Positions 1 to 8,383 are shown, counted from the first letter of the stretch. The stretch is 64,000 bases of DNA from Treponema sp. (GCA_017470605.1 JAFUYH010000017.1:124001-188000); one strand, 5' to 3'. A program made the numbers and translations. The notes: generated by a model from the sequence alone, not told the origin.

Positions 1-1153
1 TGAGAAAAAGTCCGCCAACAACAATCTGATACCATTTCAACTTTCCTATCGCTTGAGCTGCAGTGCTGATTGGGTCTGTGATTGACATAATAAGGGCATC
101 TATAAGAGCTAGTTTTGCAAATATTACGGTATATTCAGGAACCTCTTTTAGCCAAAGTCCTAAAACATATTCCATATTTGTAATCAAAGGCATTGCAACA
201 ACAAAAAGCAAGAAGAATGATATTTTTGATGCAATGCAAGTAATCTCAAAAAACTTATTTTTATCACCTGTTGCATAACTTTTTGTAATCTGCGGATCTA
301 TTGCCTTCATAAAGTTCACTGAGAAAGAAGAAACTACATTGTTAATCTGGAAAGCAATTCCTCTTGCAGCATTTATAACAGTTCCAAAAAATAGATTTAT
401 AACAATGTTTATTCCTTGCGCCTTACAAACGCTTGCAACCGCACCAATAATATTCCAGTTCAAAAATGCAAATACTTCTCTATAAGCCGATTTATCTTTT
501 ACAAACTTAATTTTAAGTTGCTTATATCTGATTAGTCCATAAACAATATAAAAGCCATTTATAAGGAAAGAAGCGATAAGAAGCAGTAAACCGTAAACAA
601 TCAGTCTATCTCCTACAGTAATATAAAGCAGATAGGCTATCAAAAGTTTTAATCCAGATTCAAATATAGAAACAATTGAATAAACACCCAAATTTTCATC
701 TGCAATAAGCAATGCCAAAAAAGGAGATACGACCAAACCTATTACAAAGTTCAAAACAGAAAACTGGTAAACAATAACAGCAGCCGTCAAACGCTCCGTA
801 GCAATTACCATTTTATTTAGAACAAACCAAAGTCCTGCACTTTCAGCAAATAAAATTACAATTCCACAAAGTCCTATATATAAAAATAAATTGATTGAAA
901 AATATTTACTTACTTCGTTCCAGTCATCTCTTCCAATACCAATAGCAAAGAACCTTTGCGATGCCACAGTAAGCGTTCCTGACAGAAAGGTAAACATCGA
1001 AACAAAGCCAGCAACAACATTGTAAAGACCATAATCGGCTGCACCAAGAGAATTTAAGTTTACACGTACTGTAAAGAGTGAAACTACAGTAAGAATCATC
1101 ATTCTCACGTATAGAGAAAGAGTATTTTTCATTACTCTGGAAGAATTACTCAT
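1..1153 (-). CDS. Polysaccharide flippase, Wzx/MATE-like (partial, C-terminus beyond left edge)
   Basis: The frame is open from the ATG at 1153 down to base 1 with no stop, so the 3' end lies outside the window. The product is a very hydrophobic multi-pass protein. Its N-terminus (NTLSLYVRMMILTVVSLFT, then LNSLGAADYGLYNVVAGF and ASQRFFAIGIGRDDW) is the typical start of oligosaccharide-unit flippases, which move undecaprenyl-linked repeat units across the inner membrane. The start overlaps the stop of the upstream pyruvyltransferase-like gene by one base (TAATG type), so translation is probably coupled. It is the last visible gene of the operon headed by the NusG paralogue. The family is clear; the sugar substrate cannot be told. 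Confidence 0.85.
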   Translation of the reverse strand, partial: MSNSSRVMKNTLSLYVRMMILTVVSLFTVRVNLNSLGAADYGLYNVVAGFVSMFTFLSGTLTVASQRFFAIGIGRDDWNEVSKYFSINLFLYIGLCGIVILFAESAGLWFVLNKMVIATERLTAAVIVYQFSVLNFVIGLVVSPFLALLIADENLGVYSIVSIFESGLKLLIAYLLYITVGDRLIVYGLLLLIASFLINGFYIVYGLIRYKQLKIKFVKDKSAYREVFAFLNWNIIGAVASVCKAQGINIVINLFFGTVINAARGIAFQINNVVSSFSVNFMKAIDPQITKSYATGDKNKFFEITCIASKISFFLLFVVAMPLITNMEYVLGLWLKEVPEYTVIFAKLALIDALIMSITDPISTAAQAIGKLKWYQIVVGGLFL

Positions 1154-2274
1154 TACAGGTTATCTCTCAAAAATTGCAAAGAAGATTGTTTTAAAGTGTC
1201 AAATTTTGCATTTATTTTATCATAATCCCATTCCCAATCTGCTTTTTCTTCAAAAGTATTGAAATTCACAAGCACAGGTCTCAAATCCAGATAATCAATA
1301 AGAGAAGAAGCCTTATCCATAATAAACTGAGTAGGACTGAAGACAGTTTTCTTATTGAAAATCAAACTGAACATAAGACCATGATAAGTACAGGTAAAAA
1401 TTCTCTCTGCATGCTTAAAATATGCCAGCCATTGAAATGGATTCAGTTCATTCTGTTTAATATTTTTGTCACACCAATCAAATGTATCATCAAGGGAATC
1501 AAGGCAGATGATTTGCAGGTTATTCTTTTTAGCATAATCTATACAGCCTTTTATTAGCTCTTGTCTAAAATCACTTCCATATACAATTATGTACTTTGAT
1601 TCCTTTACCTGCGGTATATTCTCGTCATTCCTAAAATCCCATAAAATTGTAGGGTCACAAACAATAATAGAATTCTTTCCCACATACTGATTCACAAGAT
1701 TTTTGCTATTCTCATCACGAACAGAAATTGCAGAAAGATTATTTAAACCAGTTCTAACATATTCTGGGCAAGATTGTTTAGGTTTTACTGTACCAAAACT
1801 TGCCGCATAAGAAAGTATATTTTTGCAATTCAGATTATTCCCAAATAGAAATTCATCATTATTAAAAAATCTGATTGAATAATCCCAAATAATATCACTA
1901 CCCAAAACAACAGAATCAAAGTATTCAGTTGGTAAACTTCTTTTTGTCAAAGGCTTTGTACAAGGAATAAAGTCTTTATAATACGTCAAGAATGGCTTTA
2001 ATTCTTTAATCTTCTTAGAAAAAAGTCTTTTAGCAATATTCACATAGGTTCTTGGGTCAATAATTCCGTAATGAAATTTGGCATTGTTTATTGCATAATA
2101 CTGACGGTAATGAGTGGGTTCAAGATAAGCAATTTGTTTTACATCAAAATTGACATCAAGATAAGCAATTGCTTTCTGTAATGCATACGCTTGTAAAAAA
2201 GTTCCATAATTAGGAACATTCCAAAAAGTTAGGATTCCGATTTTTTTCATACTATAAGTTCTATTTCCATTCAT
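1153..2274 (-). CDS. Polysaccharide pyruvyl transferase family protein
   Basis: A 373-residue protein with the N-terminal signature KKIGILTFWNVPNYGTFLQA and a downstream VVLGSDIIWDY segment, both characteristic of the PS_pyruv_trans family (CsaB/WcaK-like). Members add ketal pyruvate, or act as related transferases, on surface glycans. The C-terminal part has HAERIFTCTYHGLMFSLI, the conserved His-Gly substrate loop. The listed start is the first ATG; the ATG at 2250 (MKKIGIL) matches the usual family N-terminus better and removes eight residues. Either start overlaps or abuts the stop of the aminotransferase gene, so the genes are co-transcribed. Family confident, acceptor unknown. Confidence 0.8.
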   Translation of the reverse strand: MNGNRTYSMKKIGILTFWNVPNYGTFLQAYALQKAIAYLDVNFDVKQIAYLEPTHYRQYYAINNAKFHYGIIDPRTYVNIAKRLFSKKIKELKPFLTYYKDFIPCTKPLTKRSLPTEYFDSVVLGSDIIWDYSIRFFNNDEFLFGNNLNCKNILSYAASFGTVKPKQSCPEYVRTGLNNLSAISVRDENSKNLVNQYVGKNSIIVCDPTILWDFRNDENIPQVKESKYIIVYGSDFRQELIKGCIDYAKKNNLQIICLDSLDDTFDWCDKNIKQNELNPFQWLAYFKHAERIFTCTYHGLMFSLIFNKKTVFSPTQFIMDKASSLIDYLDLRPVLVNFNTFEEKADWEWDYDKINAKFDTLKQSSLQFLRDNL

Positions 2275-3364
2275 TCAGGCACTTAATCACCCAGCTCACC
2301 TGCGCATCAGTCAAAGTAGGACTCATAGGAAGGCTTAATTCCTGTGCGTGAATCTTTTCCGTAACAGGAAAACTCAAACAATTCCATTCTTTATAAGCTG
2401 ACTGTTTATGAGGTGGAATTGGATAATGAATAATTGTTCCAATTTCATTTTCTTTAAGATAAGCCTGCAATTCATCACGTTTTTCTGTAAAAATCGGGAA
2501 GATATGGAATACATTTTTTTCATCTGGTAAAACAGAAGGCATTTTTATTGTTGGATTTATAATCCCCTCATAATACATTTTTGCAATCTGCTTACGACGG
2601 TTATTGTCATCATCAAGATGACGGAGCTTTACATCCAGCACAGCAGCCGACATTTCATCAAGACGGCTGTTTTCTCCAATGTAATCAAACACGTATTTTT
2701 TAGAGGAGCCGTAGTTACCAAGAACTCTTACAAGGTCTGCTATCTCTTTATCATCAGTTGTAATTGCTCCTGCATCACCGAATGCACCAAGATTTTTTCC
2801 TGGATAAAAACTGTGAGCGGCAACAGTTCCCAAGGAACCAGTTCTTTTTCCATTGAAGCAGCACCCATGTGCCTGCGCATTGTCTTCAAAAAGCTTCAGA
2901 TTGTGATTGTTACAAATTTCGCCAATTTTTTCGTTATACAAACAGCGCCCGTAAAGGTGAACAAGCATCACTCCACGAGTCTTATCTGTAATTGCTTTTT
3001 CAATCGTTTCTACTTCAAGTTCCAGAGTTTCTGGATTAGGATCAAGAAGAATTGGCTTCAAATTATTCTGCGAAATCGCAAGAATCGTTGCGATATAAGT
3101 GTTCGCCTGAACGATAATTTCATCACCGTCTTTCCACCCATACAAGATTTTGCAGGCACGAATCATCAGTTCCAGAGCCTGTAAACCATTTGCAAGGCCT
3201 ACACAGTATTTTGTGCCAATATATTTAGCATAGTTTTCTTCAAAAATTTTATTTTCGTTTCCCTGCAAATACCAACCTGAATCAGTTACACGAAGCACAG
3301 CCTCATGAAGTTCATCAGCATATTTTGCAGTTATGTCTTTTAATGAGAGAAAAGGAACCTGCAT
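2261..3364 (-). CDS. dTDP-3-oxo-sugar aminotransferase, DegT/DnrJ/EryC1 family (FdtB/QdtB-like)
   Basis: A 367-residue PLP enzyme of the sugar aminotransferase family. The N-terminus VPFLSLKDITAKY, the region FEDNAQAHG with Asp161 for the pyridine nitrogen, and SFYPGKNLGAFGDAGA with the Schiff-base Lys190 are all visible. The presence of an FdtA/QdtA-type 3,4-ketoisomerase in the same operon points to amination at C3 of a dTDP-3-keto-6-deoxyhexose, giving a dTDP-Fuc3N or Qui3N precursor for a surface glycan. That substrate is inferred from context. Length is normal for the family. The gap to the upstream glycosyltransferase is two bases. Confidence 0.85.
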   Translation of the reverse strand: MQVPFLSLKDITAKYADELHEAVLRVTDSGWYLQGNENKIFEENYAKYIGTKYCVGLANGLQALELMIRACKILYGWKDGDEIIVQANTYIATILAISQNNLKPILLDPNPETLELEVETIEKAITDKTRGVMLVHLYGRCLYNEKIGEICNNHNLKLFEDNAQAHGCCFNGKRTGSLGTVAAHSFYPGKNLGAFGDAGAITTDDKEIADLVRVLGNYGSSKKYVFDYIGENSRLDEMSAAVLDVKLRHLDDDNNRRKQIAKMYYEGIINPTIKMPSVLPDEKNVFHIFPIFTEKRDELQAYLKENEIGTIIHYPIPPHKQSAYKEWNCLSFPVTEKIHAQELSLPMSPTLTDAQVSWVIKCLNEWK

Positions 3365-3366
3365 TT

Positions 3367-4314
3367 CTATCCTCTTGTAAATATTTTTTTTAGAATCCTA
3401 AAAGGAAACTTTAAAATCCTTACAATTAAAATCAAAATTGATTTTCTTAAGACCTTTTTGTAGCCGTAAAAAACACTTAACGACTCTTTTCTACCAGACA
3501 AATCATAAGAACACGGCTTTCCTAAAATTACAAAATCAAGAAATAAGCCAGAAATGAATTTTAGATTATCTTTCTTAACACTCAAAAATGTTTCTGTTCT
3601 AATTGCATTAGCTCGAAGCAAATCACACAAAATTGCAGGATATTCAACTCCGAAGGCATAAAACAGATTATACCGGCCTTTATTTGCATGGCTTATTTGT
3701 ATCTCATCAAGTAAAAGTGTATTATCAATTATGTATTTTGATTTATTACGTTCATTAAACAAAATCGTCGTATGTGGATAAAGCTCATTAAACTCTGATT
3801 CTTTCGGAATTCTGTCAAAATCTTCTTTCCAGAAGCCCATTCCCGTAGACCAGCTAGACCATACACGAAGATTCCGAACATAACTGTCAAAATCAGAATA
3901 CTCAGCAATTCCATTTATCTGATTAATAACTCCGTTTGAAAAATAAACACAAGGCTTTCGTTCCTCATTCTTCTTTATAAAATCGATAAAGTATTGAATA
4001 GTACCAGGCAGAAGTTTTGTACGGTGATTTATAAACTTTATAAATTTTCCTCGTGCAAGTTTATAAGATTCAGATTCACTCAAAAAACCTTTATATTCAG
4101 TTTCTTTATAAACTAAATTTGAATGAATTTTAGCAAACTCTATTATTTTTGACTTAAATTCAGAGTTATCTCCGTTATCCATAACAATAACTTCATACAA
4201 CTCTGTAGGAACTTCTGTTTGAGTGTAAATACTTTCTAAAACGGGAAAAATCAGTTCAATAATTCCATTAGTAGGAATACAAATAGAAAGAAGTGGAGCA
4301 GAATTATTACTCAT
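3367..4314 (-). CDS. Glycosyltransferase family 2
   Basis: A 315-residue protein starting LLSICIPTNGIIELIFPVLE and continuing to EVIVMDNGDNSE, the nucleotide-sugar binding half of a GT-A fold. ARGKFIKFINHRT occupies the place of the DxD region, and there the acidic pair is not obvious. The C-terminus is basic and hydrophobic and may touch the membrane. It probably transfers one sugar of the repeat unit assembled by this operon. Its ATG overlaps the last base of the ketoisomerase stop. Donor and acceptor cannot be assigned. Confidence 0.8.
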   Translation of the reverse strand: MSNNSAPLLSICIPTNGIIELIFPVLESIYTQTEVPTELYEVIVMDNGDNSEFKSKIIEFAKIHSNLVYKETEYKGFLSESESYKLARGKFIKFINHRTKLLPGTIQYFIDFIKKNEERKPCVYFSNGVINQINGIAEYSDFDSYVRNLRVWSSWSTGMGFWKEDFDRIPKESEFNELYPHTTILFNERNKSKYIIDNTLLLDEIQISHANKGRYNLFYAFGVEYPAILCDLLRANAIRTETFLSVKKDNLKFISGLFLDFVILGKPCSYDLSGRKESLSVFYGYKKVLRKSILILIVRILKFPFRILKKIFTRG

Positions 4315-4721
4315 TACTTCTTTACTCCCATGATTTTCAGATATTCATCATAATCGCGAATATATTCTTTCCCGTCGTAGTGAGTGTTTGTTATTACAAG
4401 CAGAACAGAATCTGGTGAAAAATCATACATATCTTTCCAAATCATTTTTGGAATATAAATGCCCTGCATAGGTCTGTTTAATTCCACGACATGCTCATTT
4501 ACACCATCTGTCACCATGACTTTTGATTTGCCAGCAACATTAACAAGAACAAATTCACTTTCCTTATTTGCATGCTGTCCTCGGACAACATTTGCATCCG
4601 AGCCATAAATGTAAAAAACTCTCTTAATATCAAAAGGAATATCTCGAGAGCCTTCAATTACAACAAGTTTTCCTCGTTCATCACCAAGGTCTTTAAAATC
4701 TAAGAGTCTGCAAAGTTCCAT
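4314..4721 (-). CDS. dTDP-4-oxo-6-deoxyhexose 3,4-ketoisomerase-like cupin (FdtA/QdtA, WxcM-like)
   Basis: A small cupin of about 135 residues. DERGKLVVIEG, KRVFYIYGSDANVVRGQHAN and GIYIPKMIWKDMYDFSPDS are the signature blocks of FdtA/QdtA enzymes, including the His of RGQHA. It isomerises dTDP-4-keto-6-deoxyglucose to the 3-keto form, the substrate for the neighbouring DegT aminotransferase. The frame stays open to an ATG at 4766, but the ATG at 4721 is preferred: it follows TTAGGT at a good distance and gives the usual family start MELCRLLDF. First enzyme gene after the leader. Confidence 0.85.
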   Translation of the reverse strand: MELCRLLDFKDLGDERGKLVVIEGSRDIPFDIKRVFYIYGSDANVVRGQHANKESEFVLVNVAGKSKVMVTDGVNEHVVELNRPMQGIYIPKMIWKDMYDFSPDSVLLVITNTHYDGKEYIRDYDEYLKIMGVKK

Positions 4722-4938
4722 TTTATTACCTAAAAAAAAGAAGACACTTTTTCCCTTGACACGCAAGTCTTTTATTTCACTTTACAAGCCCCCCCTCTTC
4801 AGTACTGGACGCCCAAGTTCATAAAAAAAAAGACCGGTACCCCGTGCAGACAAAACTGCTGCACACAGGAAAAGACGCCGTACTCTGCTGCACCTCTATC
4901 AGGCCTTGACAGCCAGCCGCGGCTAATGTCTTCAAAAG
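4722..4938 (-). promoter_or_regulatory. Structured leader between the NusG paralogue and the polysaccharide genes
   Basis: About 215 bases with no supported gene, richer in G+C than its surroundings. On the minus strand it has a GTGCAG/CTGCAC hairpin (arms 4859-4864 and 4844-4849), then the palindromic GGTACC/ACCGGT stretch and a run of nine T (4831-4823), which resembles an intrinsic terminator although no perfect stem abuts the T run. Such leaders are the known targets of LoaP/RfaH-type NusG paralogues, which let polymerase read through into long polysaccharide operons. The link to the adjacent gene is inferred from position. Confidence 0.45.
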
Positions 4939-5448
4939 TTATATGCCGGCAACCTCACTGTAGCACAAGTCTACTTTTTTCTGGTCACTGAACATATCTA
5001 TTGATATGGTTACGCGCTGACACCTGCGGTTAACGCGTATTATTTTTCCTTCAAACCCTTTTAACGGGCCGTCTACAATTACAATTCGTTGATTTTCGTC
5101 AAAACTAACTTTAGAAAGCCCTAGTATCTCGCCGTTTTTGCGAAAAGCAGAATAATATTCAAGATCTTCCCCCTGAATTCTCTGCGGGCTTACATTATTG
5201 AATAAAAAATGATAGAAACCGTTAATTTTTTTGAGTAAATCTATAGAAGAATACTCAAGTTTTTCAGTTTCCATAAATATATATCCAGGAAAGAGAGGTT
5301 CTAAAAAAGAAGAACCAGCTCTTGACTTCATCTGCTTTTTAAAAAAGTAAAGTTTTGAGAAATCTCCTTTTGAGGCAAGTTTTTCTGCTGCCGCATCTTT
5401 AAATCTATCTTCACATCCGGTTTTCACCATTATGCAGTAGCAGTCCAC
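4939..5448 (-). CDS. NusG-family specialised transcription antiterminator (LoaP/RfaH-type)
   Basis: A protein of about 169 residues with an NGN domain (VDCYCIMVKTGCEDRFK, then LFPGYIFMET) and a C-terminal KOW domain (VIVDGPLKGFEGKIIRV). This is the architecture of NusG paralogues that bind elongating RNA polymerase and suppress pausing or termination on specific operons. The open frame begins at 5490, but the GTG at 5448 follows a strong AAGGGGGG ribosome site and gives the usual family start, so it is preferred. The gene heads the polysaccharide operon and is followed by a long structured leader. Its promoter (TTGAAT 5564-5559, 17 bp, TATAAT 5541-5536) carries an XRE-type operator in the spacer. 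Confidence 0.85.
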   Translation of the reverse strand: MDCYCIMVKTGCEDRFKDAAAEKLASKGDFSKLYFFKKQMKSRAGSSFLEPLFPGYIFMETEKLEYSSIDLLKKINGFYHFLFNNVSPQRIQGEDLEYYSAFRKNGEILGLSKVSFDENQRIVIVDGPLKGFEGKIIRVNRRCQRVTISIDMFSDQKKVDLCYSEVAGI

Positions 5449-5509
5449 ATTCCCCCCTTTATAAAAATCCCCATGTCCGGGCCGAAACACCGTAACATGG
5501 GAACTCCAA

Positions 5510-5586
5510 TGCGTAATTACGCACTAGATGAAATTATTATATATCGTATTTACGTTTTATTCAACCGATTTTATAGCGTAAATACG
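5510..5586. promoter_or_regulatory. Three CGTAWWTACG operators in the nusG-paralogue/XRE divergent promoter
   Basis: Perfect ten-base palindromes CGTAATTACG (5512-5521), CGTATTTACG (5545-5554) and CGTAAATACG (5577-5586) have centres 33 and 32 bp apart, about three helical turns, so they face the same side of DNA. The middle site lies inside the 17-bp spacer of the minus-strand promoter and on the -35 (TTTACG 5549-5554) of a plus-strand promoter whose -10 is TATAGC (5572-5577). The third overlaps the plus-strand start region. The adjacent XRE gene is the obvious candidate repressor. Confidence 0.75.
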
Positions 5587-5599
5587 ACATTATTTAAGC

Positions 5600-5932
5600 A
5601 TGGTGACTTTTGCAGACAGATTAAAAGAAGAAATTGAATACCTGGGATTAACAAGAAAGGAATTGGCCTACAAAGCTGATGTAAAAAAAAGAGCCCTGGA
5701 CATGTATCTTGGAAGTCAAAATTCAATGCCACCAGCAGATGTTGCCGTAAGGCTTGCAAAGGCACTGAACGTTACCGTTGAATATCTGGTAACGGGAGAA
5801 AAATACGTTTCCACCCAGCAACCTCAGAAACAGAGTGAAATAGAACAAAATCTTAAAAAAGTAAGCAAAGAAACTCAGCAATTTTTAGAAACAACCATAC
5901 AGCTTTTTGCAAAATATGAAAACAAATCATAA
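5600..5932 (+). CDS. XRE-family transcriptional regulator
   Basis: A 110-residue protein with an N-terminal lambda-Cro/C1-type helix-turn-helix: FADRLKEEIEYLGLTRKELA, KADVKKRALDMYLG, then DVAVRLAKALNVTVEYLVTG, the typical end of this domain (residues about 4-68). The C-terminal 40 residues are Gln/Glu-rich and probably helical. The gene is divergent from the polysaccharide operon, and three identical-type palindromes fill the space between them, so it probably represses both that operon and itself. No clear Shine-Dalgarno precedes the ATG, and the third operator ends 13 bases before it; translation may be leaderless or weak. Confidence 0.85.
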   Translation: MVTFADRLKEEIEYLGLTRKELAYKADVKKRALDMYLGSQNSMPPADVAVRLAKALNVTVEYLVTGEKYVSTQQPQKQSEIEQNLKKVSKETQQFLETTIQLFAKYENKS

Positions 5933-6049
5933 AAAAAATCTCCCCTGCCAACGACAAGGAAGATTAATAGATGTAAATAAATTCAGAGGATTATATATCG
6001 AAAAGACGTTACTTGTTTAGTCTTTACCTCTCAAAAATGTAGTAAATTA

Positions 6050-6562
6050 TCAAACCAATGACAAATAAATCTGATCTGCAAGACCAAAGCCTGCATTTTT
6101 TGTCATGGCGGTTGCATACTCATCATAGAGCATGTCTTCGTAAGTCTGGCGGGCAAAATCCGATTCGCCAGAATGATGAACTGTTTTACGCATTTCAGAA
6201 AGCATCTGCTTTACAAAATAGCTTTCCAGTTCCATAGATTTTTCGTAAAGTTCGCTTGTGCGGTCTATCAAGGAAGTTTTTACATGAGGATTAGCCTGAT
6301 TTGCGGCGGCACCAGTAGGGCGGCTGGCCTTATCTGCCTGAGAAGTATATGTACCACCAAATCCAGTAGTATACTCACCATTAAGTCTGCCGTTTTCTGC
6401 AATCTGGCTTGAAGAAACAGTTCCCCGTCCTTCATTCTGAGCCTTAAATCGTTCTACAAGCTCTGAAAATTTTGCAGTTTCGCCGGAAGTTCGGGCAGAC
6501 TGCAAAGCCCCCTGCCCACCAGTAATTCCGCTAAATGTATTTGAAACTAATCCTACGTTCAT
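6050..6562 (-). CDS. flgJ: FlgJ-like rod-binding protein (no muramidase domain)
   Basis: A 170-residue protein whose C-terminal 70 residues (LYEKSMELESYFVKQMLSEM, then SGESDFARQTYEDMLYDEYA, GLADQIY) are the rod-binding domain found at the N-terminus of FlgJ. The first 90 residues are Gly/Ser/Thr-rich and look disordered. The glucosaminidase domain of enterobacterial FlgJ is absent, as usual in spirochaetes, where periplasmic flagella need not cross the outer membrane. It lies downstream of flgF and flgG on the same strand and should act as a scaffold or cap for rod assembly. Confidence 0.8.
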   Translation of the reverse strand: MNVGLVSNTFSGITGGQGALQSARTSGETAKFSELVERFKAQNEGRGTVSSSQIAENGRLNGEYTTGFGGTYTSQADKASRPTGAAANQANPHVKTSLIDRTSELYEKSMELESYFVKQMLSEMRKTVHHSGESDFARQTYEDMLYDEYATAMTKNAGFGLADQIYLSLV

Positions 6563-6576
6563 CTTTTCCCCTCAAA

Positions 6577-6710
6577 AGATTATCGGGTCAAGCCCGATAA
6601 TGACACAATGACACCACCCGATAATGACACAATGGCAATCACGTCAATGACATACCATTATGTCCGATTGTTACATAAACCTGTCATTGTCCGGCCCGAC
6701 CGGACAATCT
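6577..6710. repeat. Palindromic dispersed repeats between flgJ and flgG
   Basis: Two hairpin units of one layout. At 6577-6604: AGAT, arm TATCGGG, loop TCAAG, arm CCCGATA, then ATGAC. On the minus strand at 6710-6683: AGAT, TGTCCGG, TCGGG, CCGGACA, ATGAC. A third partial piece (CCCGATAATGACACAATG) lies between them at about 6618-6635. The layout matches a unit at 48384-48404 inside a phage gene, so this is a dispersed mobile repeat rather than a local regulator. Nothing coding is seen here. Confidence 0.7.
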
Positions 6711-6711
6711 A

Positions 6712-7509
6712 CTAAGCACGCTTCAAGTTCACTGCAGTCTGCAGCATTGTATCAGAAGTCTGCACAGCCTTAGAGTTAAACTCATAAGCACGCTGAGCAA
6801 CAATCATCTGAACCATTTCGTTTACAACCGAAACGTTAGACATTTCCAAAAATTTATGGCGGGTATCACCAAATCCGTCATAACCAGGACGACCGGCAAT
6901 TGCTTCACCACTGGCAGCTGTTACCTTATAAAAATTGTCTCCGTCGGCCTGTAAACCAACCGGATTTGGGAAGCGATAAAGCTCAATCTGGCCAACTTCT
7001 ACAGGGTCATTTCCGCCGTTTACCTTTACAGACACAAGACCTGTCTGAGTAATGTTCAAAGTTGAAACATCATAACCTTCCGGCAAAATAATTTCCGGCA
7101 TTACACGAAGACCGCCGCTTGTTACCAGCTGACCGTTTGAATCAACCTTAAAAGAACCGTCGCGGGTATAGGCATAGCTTCCATCGTATTTCTGAACACG
7201 GAAGAAACCTTCACCAACAATTGCAAGGTCAGTATCAACACCAGTATTCTGCAAAGAACCCTGATTCATAATTCTCTGAGTTGCCCCCACCTTTACACCA
7301 GTTCCCTGCTGAATTCCCACAGGAGTTACAGTATCTTCAGTTGCAGGAGTTCCCGCAAGCTTAAGATTCTGATAAACCAGATCTTCAAATTCAACGCGCT
7401 GCTGTTTGTAGCCGGTTGTATTTACGTTTGAAAGGTTGTTTGAAATTGCATCTATATTTGACTGCTGACCGTTCATTCCGGTAGCCGCTGTCCATAAACT
7501 TCGTACCAT
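6712..7509 (-). CDS. flgG: Flagellar distal rod protein FlgG
   Basis: A 265-residue protein of normal FlgG length. It has the N-terminal rod signature SLWTAATGMNGQQSNIDAIS followed by NNLSNVNTTGYKQQRVEFED, a central DTDLAIVGEGFFRVQ block, and the C-terminal SNVSVVNEMVQMIVAQRAYE motif with AVQTSDTMLQTAVNL, which forms the terminal coiled coil. FlgG builds the distal rod of the periplasmic flagellum. It lies downstream of flgF and upstream of flgJ. No good ribosome site precedes this ATG; the nearest GGAGG is about 60 bases upstream, beyond a hairpin. Confidence 0.95.
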   Translation of the reverse strand: MVRSLWTAATGMNGQQSNIDAISNNLSNVNTTGYKQQRVEFEDLVYQNLKLAGTPATEDTVTPVGIQQGTGVKVGATQRIMNQGSLQNTGVDTDLAIVGEGFFRVQKYDGSYAYTRDGSFKVDSNGQLVTSGGLRVMPEIILPEGYDVSTLNITQTGLVSVKVNGGNDPVEVGQIELYRFPNPVGLQADGDNFYKVTAASGEAIAGRPGYDGFGDTRHKFLEMSNVSVVNEMVQMIVAQRAYEFNSKAVQTSDTMLQTAVNLKRA

Positions 7510-7531
7510 ATACGATTGCAGAAGCGTTAAG

Positions 7532-7561
7532 AAAGATTGCGAGCAGTGCGCAGCAATCTTT
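7532..7561 (-). repeat. Hairpin between flgF and flgG
   Basis: A perfect 9-bp inverted repeat (AAAGATTGC / GCAATCTTT, arms 7553-7561 and 7532-7540) with a 12-base loop. It lies between the AAAAGGAGG sequence at about 7579-7571 and the flgG ATG at 7509. It resembles a small palindromic repeat inserted between ribosome site and start codon, or an mRNA-processing hairpin. Confidence 0.55.
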
Positions 7562-7585
7562 TAGCTTCTTCCTCCTTTTATTTTA

Positions 7586-8383
7586 TTAGCGTAGCACCGC
7601 AACTTTCTGCCAGAGAGTGCCCATCATGCTGTCTTCAGAAGTAATGGTTTTCTGATTTGCTTCATAGGCACGGTTTACTTCAATCATCTGAACCATTTCG
7701 TTCACAACATTTACATTGCTGGTTTCTGTATAGCCCTGCATAAAGCGAGGTCTTTCATTACCTTCTGCAATGTGTGCCGGACCAGAAACTTCAGTTTCAA
7801 TATAAAAAGAGTTTCCCATTTTTTTAAGGTAGCGCTCATTGTCAAATCGAACTACCTTAAAGCGGTCAATTTCCCTACCGTCACGCTCTGTGCGGATAAC
7901 GCCGTCTTCATTGACAGTAAAGTGGTCATCATCAACATAAATATATCCATTTTCACCAAGAACAGGGTATCCGTCCTTAGTTTCCAAAATTCCTTCTTTT
8001 CCAATAAAAAAATCGCCGTTACGTGTGTAGCGCTCTCCCATTGGAGTTTCTACCACATAAAAGCCCTTTCCGCTCAAGGCTGTATCTGTTTTTGTATTTG
8101 TGATTTTAAAAGAGCCCTGAGAAAAATCTGTGTAGTTTTCATTTGTCTCTACACCCAGTCCAAGTTTTCCTATTACAGGAGCCGCTTCTGCTGAACCGAA
8201 TTCTGTTTTGTAAACGCCGTCCATATTCATGCGGCGCAAGAGAAGTTCAGGAAAGTTCTTGCTTACGGCAACATCACGCTTGTAACCGGCAGTGTCCACG
8301 TTCGCAAGATTGTTAGAAATTGCATCCAGGCGATTCTGCTGAGCATTCATGCCAGAAGCACCTGTGTACCATCCACGAATCAT
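7586..8383 (-). CDS. flgF: Flagellar basal-body rod protein FlgF-like
   Basis: A 265-residue paralogue of FlgG with the rod signature YTGASGMNAQQNRLDAISNN and LANVDTAGYKRDV, a central TALSGKGFYVVETPMGERYT block with RNGDF, and the C-terminal TSNVNVVNEMVQMIEVNRAY followed by EANQKTI. Gene order flgF-flgG-flgJ is typical of spirochaete rod operons. FlgF forms part of the proximal rod; some annotations use flhO or flgG2 for this paralogue, so the exact symbol is less sure than the family. Confidence 0.88.
   Translation of the reverse strand: MIRGWYTGASGMNAQQNRLDAISNNLANVDTAGYKRDVAVSKNFPELLLRRMNMDGVYKTEFGSAEAAPVIGKLGLGVETNENYTDFSQGSFKITNTKTDTALSGKGFYVVETPMGERYTRNGDFFIGKEGILETKDGYPVLGENGYIYVDDDHFTVNEDGVIRTERDGREIDRFKVVRFDNERYLKKMGNSFYIETEVSGPAHIAEGNERPRFMQGYTETSNVNVVNEMVQMIEVNRAYEANQKTITSEDSMMGTLWQKVAVLR

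Noticed and set aside
2618-3184. 188-codon open frame on the plus strand
   Set aside because: It lies wholly opposite the DegT aminotransferase gene, whose conserved motifs are intact; composition is that of an antisense shadow.
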